Origin: an uncultured Aquimarina sp.
Lineage (GTDB): Bacteria; Bacteroidota; Bacteroidia; Flavobacteriales; Flavobacteriaceae
NCBI GenBank assembly: GCA_947498815.1
Contig: CANMLU010000002.1
Coordinates: 434,001 to 498,000, forward strand
DNA: 64,000 nucleotides
Direction: 5' to 3'
The notes below the pieces were generated by a model. The model did not search any database. It worked only from the letters and a program-made list of their open reading frames with translations, and was not told the DNA's origin. Shown piece by piece: positions 58,500-64,000 of this stretch (position 1 is its first letter; the number at the start of each line of letters is the position of its first letter). A program made the position numbers and the translations under genes.

Positions 58500-60626
58500 A
58501 TGCCAGAATCAAAAAAAATACTACAAACTCTAAAAGAATATTTCGGATATGATAGTTTTCGTCCGTTACAGGGTGAAATTATAAACTCCGTATTTGCTGG
58601 TAATGATAACCTGGTAATTATGCCTACTGGAGGAGGTAAATCAATATGTTATCAATTGCCGGCCTTACTACTCCCTGGAGTGACTCTGGTAATCTCTCCA
58701 TTGATTGCATTAATGAAAGATCAAGTTGATGGATTACTAGCGAATGGTATCAAGGCCGCTTTCGTTAATAGTAGTCAAGATGAAAAAGAGCAACAAGAGA
58801 TTTATCAACAATTGCTGGATAAAGAACTTAAACTACTTTATGTCGCACCAGAGAGTTTGAGCTTTTTGGATACTATACTTTCGCAAATTAAACTTAGCCT
58901 TATTGCTATAGATGAAGCACATTGTATTTCGGCCTGGGGGCACGATTTTCGACCTGCCTATACGCAACTTGGTTACTTAAAAAACAGGTTTCCAGATAGC
59001 CCTATCATTGCTCTTACAGCAACAGCCGATAAAGCTACACGTCAGGATATTTGTGAGCAACTTAATATTCCTGATGCTATAAGACATCTGGCATCTTTTG
59101 ATAGAAAAAACCTTGGTCTTGAAGTCCGGCCAGGTATTAAGAGAATCGAACAAATTATTGGTTTTTTAAAAGACAAACCCAATGATAGTGGTATTATATA
59201 TTGCCTCAGTAGAAAAGCGACCCAAATGCTAGCTGAAAAACTACAACATCAAGGGTTCAAGGCAGAAGCCTATCATGCAGGTATCCCTCATGACCAAAGA
59301 TCAAAAGTCCAAGAAGGTTTTGTTAATGATACCGTTCAAATTGTATGCGCAACCATTGCCTTTGGAATGGGGATCGACAAATCTAATGTACGCTGGGTAA
59401 TCCATTACAACTTACCAAAAAATATTGAAGGGTACTATCAAGAAATTGGTCGTGCAGGACGCGATGGTTTACCATCCTCTACCCTACTATTTCATAGTTA
59501 TGCAGATGTAGTGCAATTGCAAAAATTTGCAGATATGTCTGGCAATAAAGACGTACAGCTTGCAAAACTGGATCGTATGAAACAATATGCCGAATCGTTG
59601 AGTTGCCGACGTAAAATTTTACTCAGTTATTTTGGAGAACTAATTGAAGAGGATTGCGGAAATTGCGATGTTTGTAAAAATCCACCAACATTCATCGATG
59701 GAACCATTGTAGCGCAAAAAACTTTATCAACAGTAACCCGACTAAAAGAACAAGAGCCAATAGGTATCGTGATTGATGTATTGAGAGGTGCACAAAATGC
59801 GGCTATATATGATAAAGGATACCAAAGTTTAAAGACTTACGGAATTGGAAGTGATATTGCATGGCGAGATTGGCAGCTATATATTATACAATTGATCAAT
59901 CAAGGGTATCTTGAAATTGCTTTTCATCAAAATAACAAATTGAAATTAACATCGCTTTCAAAGAAAGTATTATTTGAGAAAGAAAAAGTGAGCTTGGCTA
60001 ACCTCAAGGATATCGAAAAAGCGAAAGAAACTACAGCCAAACCTGCCGAAACAATCAAAACCAATTCACTATTTGAGCAATTGCGAAAACTTCGTTTGGA
60101 GTTGGCCAAAGAAGCAGGTATTCCGGCATACCAAATATTTAATGATGCCACCCTAAAAGAAATGGAGCAACATCGACCAATGAATGATGAAGAATTTATG
60201 CAGATTAGTGGTGTTGGAAACCAGAAAATGCAAAATTATGGGTATAAATTTATTAAGACTATAATTGATTTTTCTACTGAAAAAACAGAAAAGAAAAAAA
60301 GAAAAAACAAGAATAAAGGCAACACACATAAAGAAACATTATTACTATATAAAGAAGGTCTCTCTATCGAAGAAATTGCTGTTGAACGCAAACTAGCACA
60401 ATCCACAATTTTTTCACACATCATGAAATTATATCAAGAAGGAGAAGATATAGATCTAAATCAATTCATAGACAAGGAGGACATTAATGCCATCAAGAAA
60501 GCAAAAGAAAAGTTAGAAAACCCAGAAGGTCTTAAGCCATATTTTGAATATTTTGAAGAAGCTATAAATTACAACACCATTAAATTAGCATTGACTATCT
60601 TAGAAAAAGAAAAGTCTAATCATTAA
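58500..60626 (+). CDS. recQ: ATP-dependent DNA helicase RecQ
   Basis: 708 residues. Helicase core: FRPLQGEIIN (Q motif), MPTGGGKS (Walker A), IDEAHCIS (DEAH), ALTATA, and EIGRAGRDG (motif VI). The RecQ-C-terminal zinc site is CRRKILLSYFGE with DCGNCDVC, then a winged helix, then an HRDC domain (about 515-600, FEQLRKLRLELAKEAGIPAYQIFNDATL). A basic KKKRKNKNK linker and a helix-turn-helix (about 615-655, LLLYKEGLSIEEIAVERKLAQSTIFSHI) follow; this HTH tail is frequent in Bacteroidota RecQ. It unwinds DNA in recombination and repair. The next gene starts at once. Confidence 0.95.
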   Translation: MPESKKILQTLKEYFGYDSFRPLQGEIINSVFAGNDNLVIMPTGGGKSICYQLPALLLPGVTLVISPLIALMKDQVDGLLANGIKAAFVNSSQDEKEQQEIYQQLLDKELKLLYVAPESLSFLDTILSQIKLSLIAIDEAHCISAWGHDFRPAYTQLGYLKNRFPDSPIIALTATADKATRQDICEQLNIPDAIRHLASFDRKNLGLEVRPGIKRIEQIIGFLKDKPNDSGIIYCLSRKATQMLAEKLQHQGFKAEAYHAGIPHDQRSKVQEGFVNDTVQIVCATIAFGMGIDKSNVRWVIHYNLPKNIEGYYQEIGRAGRDGLPSSTLLFHSYADVVQLQKFADMSGNKDVQLAKLDRMKQYAESLSCRRKILLSYFGELIEEDCGNCDVCKNPPTFIDGTIVAQKTLSTVTRLKEQEPIGIVIDVLRGAQNAAIYDKGYQSLKTYGIGSDIAWRDWQLYIIQLINQGYLEIAFHQNNKLKLTSLSKKVLFEKEKVSLANLKDIEKAKETTAKPAETIKTNSLFEQLRKLRLELAKEAGIPAYQIFNDATLKEMEQHRPMNDEEFMQISGVGNQKMQNYGYKFIKTIIDFSTEKTEKKKRKNKNKGNTHKETLLLYKEGLSIEEIAVERKLAQSTIFSHIMKLYQEGEDIDLNQFIDKEDINAIKKAKEKLENPEGLKPYFEYFEEAINYNTIKLALTILEKEKSNH

Positions 60627-61688
60627 ATGTCTACGCAATCACATATTGTATTCGGAGCTGGACTCATTGGTAGTTTTTTGGGAGGTGTACTCACATCATT
60701 AAATACTGATACTAAACTGGTTTGTCGTTCTCATATTAGACAAAAATTAGATCAAGGCCTCAAATTAACGGATTACCTGGGCAATACCTGTGAAGTAAAA
60801 GACCTTGTTTTTTTAGACCCTATTGGTTTAAAAAATAATTCTGATAAAGAAAGTTTTTGTGATTTTTTATGGCTTACCGTTAAATGTACAGGGATAGACA
60901 AGGCAAGTCGTGATATCCAGCCATTGATTGGACCCGATACTATAATTTTTTGTTGCCAAAATGGTTTGGGTTCAGAGCAGGTAATTCAACAACGTTATCC
61001 AAATAACACCGTACTTAGAGTTATGGTTCCCTTTAATGTTGCAGAACCAAAACCAGGGCATTTGCATCGTGGCTCTGAAGGAGCTTTGTGTATCGAAACG
61101 AATACAGAACAATATACGTTAACCAGTAATTTAATAAAGCTTTTGAATTCTGCTATCATGCCGGTAACACAAACCAACGAAATGCAAATACTATTATGGG
61201 CCAAATTGCAACTAAATCTTGGAAACAGTATCAATGCATTAGCAGATATTCCTGTTAAAGCAATGCTAGAACAAAAAAATTATCGTTTGGTTATTGCACT
61301 GTTGATGAACGAACTACTTACCGTAACCAAAGCATTGCATATTAAACTACCCAAATTAACAGCCGTACCGGCAAAATATATTCCTACAGTGCTTAGTTTA
61401 CCCAATTTTATATTTAAAAGGGTAGCCAATAAGATGCTGGCAATTGATCCTACGGTACGGACTTCAATGTGGTGGGATCTTTCTCAAGGAAAAAAAACCG
61501 AAATCGATTATCTTAACGGCGCCATAGTTAATGCTGCACAAGAATTAAAAATTAATTGCCCTGCAAACCAAAAAATCATTTCGCTTATAAAACAAATAGA
61601 AGAAGAAAATGAAAAGCAAATACCTAGAAAACCCTTCAACAGTAATTCTTTATTAAAAGAAGTGCAAAAAAGTATCGCTCATCAATAA
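60627..61688 (+). CDS. 2-dehydropantoate 2-reductase (PanE/ApbA-like)
   Basis: 353 residues. NADP-binding motif GAGLIGSFLGG at the N-terminus; CQNGLGSE in the middle; substrate-site Lys in WAKLQLNLGNSINAL; and the C-terminal MWWDLSQGKKTEIDYLNG equivalent to the family TEIDYINGF block. The family reduces ketopantoate for pantothenate synthesis, but paralogues reduce other 2-keto acids, and this one has a longer C-terminus than E. coli PanE. It follows recQ with no gap (TAA then ATG). Confidence 0.88.
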   Translation: MSTQSHIVFGAGLIGSFLGGVLTSLNTDTKLVCRSHIRQKLDQGLKLTDYLGNTCEVKDLVFLDPIGLKNNSDKESFCDFLWLTVKCTGIDKASRDIQPLIGPDTIIFCCQNGLGSEQVIQQRYPNNTVLRVMVPFNVAEPKPGHLHRGSEGALCIETNTEQYTLTSNLIKLLNSAIMPVTQTNEMQILLWAKLQLNLGNSINALADIPVKAMLEQKNYRLVIALLMNELLTVTKALHIKLPKLTAVPAKYIPTVLSLPNFIFKRVANKMLAIDPTVRTSMWWDLSQGKKTEIDYLNGAIVNAAQELKINCPANQKIISLIKQIEEENEKQIPRKPFNSNSLLKEVQKSIAHQ

Positions 61689-61689
61689 G

Positions 61690-62334
61690 TTATTTATCTA
61701 TTTTATTTCCAAAATACTTTTTATCACTATCAGAAACCAAAGGATCTTCAATTGCTTTTTTTGCCAGTTCTGTATGTTTCGTACTATCAAAATGAAATAA
61801 CAACATATTCAATTCTGTAATGGATATACCACGGTCATTTTTTTCGGATAGTATAAACTCATCATTAACTTTTACATGTCCTGGTTTTAAAACTCGTACA
61901 TATACTCCCGATAATAAAGAATCTACAAACTGTTTGATAATTCTTTGATCTCCAAAACGAATACCTAATTTATAGCAAGGTTGTCTAGGACGTGAAATTT
62001 GAACCTTTGCTTCTCCAAGTGTATATATCGATCCAATTTTTATGGTGTTTTCATCAAATCCATCTACAGTAAGATTCTCTCCAAACATTCCATAATTCCA
62101 TGACAAATGTGGATATTTTTCTTTCCAATAAGAATAATGATTTGCGGCATACAAATAACACGCCTTATCTACCCCACCATGATAACGTCTATCAATAACA
62201 TGATCGTTTTGCACATCTTCTATATCCAGATAAATAGGTTCATTCACCGGATTCTTATAAATCCCTGTTTGCACATCTTTTCCTCTCCAGGAAATTGTTT
62301 TGGGCCTACCGATATTTACAGAAACAACTTTCAT
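61690..62334 (-). CDS. MOSC-domain protein (YiiM-like)
   Basis: 214 residues. MOSC signatures: RRYHGGVDKACYLYAANHY, MFGENLTVDGFDE and the conserved Cys in SRPRQPCYKLGIRFGD. MOSC proteins handle molybdenum-cofactor sulfur or reduce N-hydroxylated compounds (YiiM). It is convergent with the PanE-like gene, the stops one base apart, and it starts seven bases after the TruA-like gene upstream on the same strand. Confidence 0.9.
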   Translation of the reverse strand: MKVVSVNIGRPKTISWRGKDVQTGIYKNPVNEPIYLDIEDVQNDHVIDRRYHGGVDKACYLYAANHYSYWKEKYPHLSWNYGMFGENLTVDGFDENTIKIGSIYTLGEAKVQISRPRQPCYKLGIRFGDQRIIKQFVDSLLSGVYVRVLKPGHVKVNDEFILSEKNDRGISITELNMLLFHFDSTKHTELAKKAIEDPLVSDSDKKYFGNKIDK

Positions 62335-62341
62335 ATATGTA

Positions 62342-63127
62342 CTATTTAAATTCTATCGTATTCAAAATTAACCCAGATCCAGGAACTATATGTTCCAAAA
62401 CAATCTCTTCTGCTTTGGGGTCCAGTGTTTTCATAATAAAATCTATATTTATTTTACCTTTCCCTAAGTCTAGTAAAACTCCCATCATAAGCCGAATTTG
62501 ATTTCTTTTAAACCCTACTCCTTTCACTTGTAAAAGATAACTCTCTTCAGGAAAAAAATTAGCCGTATACATATCATTTTTTTTTATTTGACAACTTATT
62601 ATTTCTCCTTCTAGTATAGTGTTTTGGGTTGGTCTATGACAATATGATCTAAAATTATGTTTTCCTTCAAATAGCCTGGCGGCCTTTTGCATCGAAATAA
62701 TATCAAGTTCTTCATTAATATGATACATAAAAGGAGCACAAAACGGGTGAAATTTCTCTCCATACGAAAACATATATATATACTCCTTAATTTTTGGGGA
62801 TTGAATGATATTAAATTCTTCATTAGTCTCCTTTATACTTAAGGCTTTAATATCCTGAGGAAGGTTTTGGTTAAACGCTACAAAGAACTCATCCAGATCC
62901 AAAGGATGATGATCAATGAACAGTTCAATATATGCCTGATTTGCTGATACTTTTGCATCCGTTCTGCCAGAAGCTAGTATTTTAAAGTTCTTATGATCCA
63001 ATACATATGTAATGGTACGCTCTACCATCCTTTGCAAAGTATTCACAGTGGGCTGTTTTTGCCATCCGTGATATCTAAAACCTAAATATTGTAATTCTAT
63101 TATATAATAGAAACGTTCTCTAAACAT
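62342..63127 (-). CDS. Divergent TruA-like pseudouridine synthase
   Basis: 261 residues. TruA fold with YLGFRYHGWQKQP, the catalytic Asp motif GRTDAKVSAN, and CAPFMYHINEELD, HNFRSYCH and VKGVGFKRNQIRLMMGVLL matching later TruA blocks. TruA makes pseudouridine at tRNA positions 38-40. The motif is normally GRTDxGVHA; here Gly is Lys and His is Ser, so substrate contacts may differ. It is probably a paralogue next to a housekeeping truA elsewhere. First gene of a two-gene minus-strand operon with the MOSC protein. Confidence 0.85.
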   Translation of the reverse strand: MFRERFYYIIELQYLGFRYHGWQKQPTVNTLQRMVERTITYVLDHKNFKILASGRTDAKVSANQAYIELFIDHHPLDLDEFFVAFNQNLPQDIKALSIKETNEEFNIIQSPKIKEYIYMFSYGEKFHPFCAPFMYHINEELDIISMQKAARLFEGKHNFRSYCHRPTQNTILEGEIISCQIKKNDMYTANFFPEESYLLQVKGVGFKRNQIRLMMGVLLDLGKGKINIDFIMKTLDPKAEEIVLEHIVPGSGLILNTIEFK

Positions 63128-63232
63128 GGAAAAAGCTTTAATATCTGTCCGAATATAGATAATTTATGCATTTCATCGATTATTAATGATTTATTAATCT
63201 AAAAATTATGCAAAAAAAATACTATAATTTCT

Positions 63233-63240
63233 TATATTTG
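63233..63240 (+). promoter_or_regulatory. -7 box of the LysM gene
   Basis: TATATTTG, exact TAnnTTTG, 36 bases before the ATG at 63277. The upstream partner is not a clear TTG. Confidence 0.4.
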
Positions 63241-63276
63241 AGTAAATCTAATTAATAATTTAAAATCAACTTAGTT

Positions 63277-63654
63277 ATGGTTAAAGCTAAATATCAAGAC
63301 GTTCTAAATCTAGGACAAGAATTAAATATCCAAGATGGAGATGTATCTGAAGATAATGGAACTTTAAAAATAAAAGGTACCGCCAACACTCAATACGAGA
63401 AAAACCAACTTTGGGATAAAATTAAAGAAATAGGCGGTGATTCACCTTCTGATATTGTGGCTGATATAAATGTAGCTGATACTTCTGTATATCATAGACA
63501 TACTGTAAAAAGTGGAGAGTCTTTAAGTAAGATTGCTAAGCACTATTATGGAGACCCGATGAAATACAAAGCTATTTTTGAAGCCAATACAGGTATTCTA
63601 AAAAATCCGGATGTCATTCATCCTGATCAAGAATTAGTAATCCCTAATCTATAA
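63277..63654 (+). CDS. BON/LysM protein (Kbp/YgaU-like)
   Basis: 125 residues. A BON-like N-terminal part (about 1-65; DVLNLGQELNIQDGDVSEDNGTLKIKGTANTQYEK) and a LysM domain at the C-terminus (HTVKSGESLSKIAKHYYGDPMKYKAIFEANTG, HPDQELVIP). The same order occurs in E. coli Kbp (YgaU), a cytoplasmic potassium-binding protein. No signal peptide here either, which supports that parallel over a cell-wall role. Own promoter and terminator. Confidence 0.9.
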   Translation: MVKAKYQDVLNLGQELNIQDGDVSEDNGTLKIKGTANTQYEKNQLWDKIKEIGGDSPSDIVADINVADTSVYHRHTVKSGESLSKIAKHYYGDPMKYKAIFEANTGILKNPDVIHPDQELVIPNL

Positions 63655-63679
63655 AACATAATCATTAACATATAATTTT

Positions 63680-63711
63680 AAAAAGATCGTTTAAATAAGC
63701 GATCTTTTTTT
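63680..63711 (+). terminator. Rho-independent terminator
   Basis: Stem AAAAAGATCG/CGATCTTTTT with a ten-base loop and a T run, 25 bases after the LysM gene. Confidence 0.85.
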
Positions 63712-63984
63712 ATATCAATATGTCTAGTTATAAGAAGATTTTTACCCTACAAAATCTATCGTTAAACCATCAATAAGGTGCTTATTTATGCATTCATCAT
63801 ATTATTGATTTCACAATCCATCCTATACAAATAAAGGCTCTATTGAGCAATTCTCAACAAAACCCCCTTACAATTCATAAAAACGTATAATTGTTAACAA
63901 ATTTTAATATAATTGTTAAATAATTTACAGATTATTTAATAATATTTTTACATTTGCCATCCTAACTCAAAATTATAACTAATT
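63712..63984. other. Promoter region of the right-edge gene
   Basis: AT-rich spacer. TACATTTG at 63949-63956 is an exact -7 box, 28 bases before the ATG at 63985. Nothing else recognised. Confidence 0.4.
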
Positions 63985-64000
63985 ATGAAAACACAATTAT
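63985..64000 (+). CDS. Start of a gene running off the right edge
   Basis: ATG followed by codons giving MKTQL before the window ends. The start is supported by the -7 box 28 bases upstream and the AT-rich spacer. The product cannot be known from five codons. Confidence 0.5.

Overview
The window reads as a chromosomal segment of a marine flavobacterium (phylum Bacteroidota), probably Aquimarina or a close relative. The evidence is low GC content, AT-rich gene spacers, weak or absent Shine-Dalgarno sequences, several boxes matching the Bacteroidota -7 element TAnnTTTG, paired TonB-dependent receptors with carboxypeptidase-regulatory N-domains, a lipoprotein with an acidic post-Cys signal, and a parE-parC pair of the Bacteroidota type. 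The genus is inferred, not proven. No rRNA, tRNA or CRISPR array was seen.

Layout. 1-2.7 kb: the 3' part of a divergent GTP cyclohydrolase II, an exported protein, PhnA and an M23 peptidase. 2.9-7.5 kb: topoisomerase IV (parE-parC, minus strand). 7.9-12.4 kb: an ankyrin protein, two unknown small genes, a lipoprotein, and an AraC regulator whose promoter and first codons are duplicated upstream around a small membrane protein. 12.5-19.7 kb: a zinc alcohol dehydrogenase, two tandem PPK2 kinases, and an exported oxidoreductase-GH31-Dabb operon. 19.7-28.7 kb: an M61 peptidase, an alpha/beta hydrolase with a TTG start, an S9 peptidase, a TPR hybrid histidine kinase and ychF. 28.9-41.8 kb: two tandem TonB receptors, an MscS channel, a double-glycine-leader peptide, a PgpH-like HD phosphodiesterase, a thiolase and an NlpC/P60 peptidase. 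41.8-48.3 kb: GNAT, a TetR-SDR module with matching operator palindromes, GAPDH, DUF2461, CBS and a cysE-cysM operon. 48.8-51.8 kb: a beta-barrel-like protein and a catalase-peroxidase carrying a lipoprotein signal, with an OxyR-like box upstream.

The accessory part is 51.9-58.5 kb. It holds a 395-bp element with 18-bp terminal inverted repeats, a 300-bp array with a strict 21-bp period, and a two-gene operon. The operon encodes a PHP-plus-SMC-type ATPase (TrlF/Ppl-like, a likely phage-defence protein) and a small acidic protein ending in EDDDLPF, the same tip that bacterial SSB proteins use to recruit partners such as RecQ. The segment, which also includes a SulP transporter, is bracketed by two direct copies of a hairpin-rich intergenic repeat. 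It is also bracketed by two copies of a gene leader, one intact with its gene and one cut off after seven codons just before recQ.

The right end (58.5-64 kb) returns to ordinary genes: recQ, a PanE-like reductase, MOSC, a divergent TruA-like protein and a BON/LysM protein. The start of another gene runs off the edge. The strongest candidate for something undescribed is the PHP-ATPase plus SSB-tip pair. The 21-bp array, the duplicated gene starts, the lipoprotein KatG, the orphan double-glycine peptide and the secreted sugar-oxidising operon follow.
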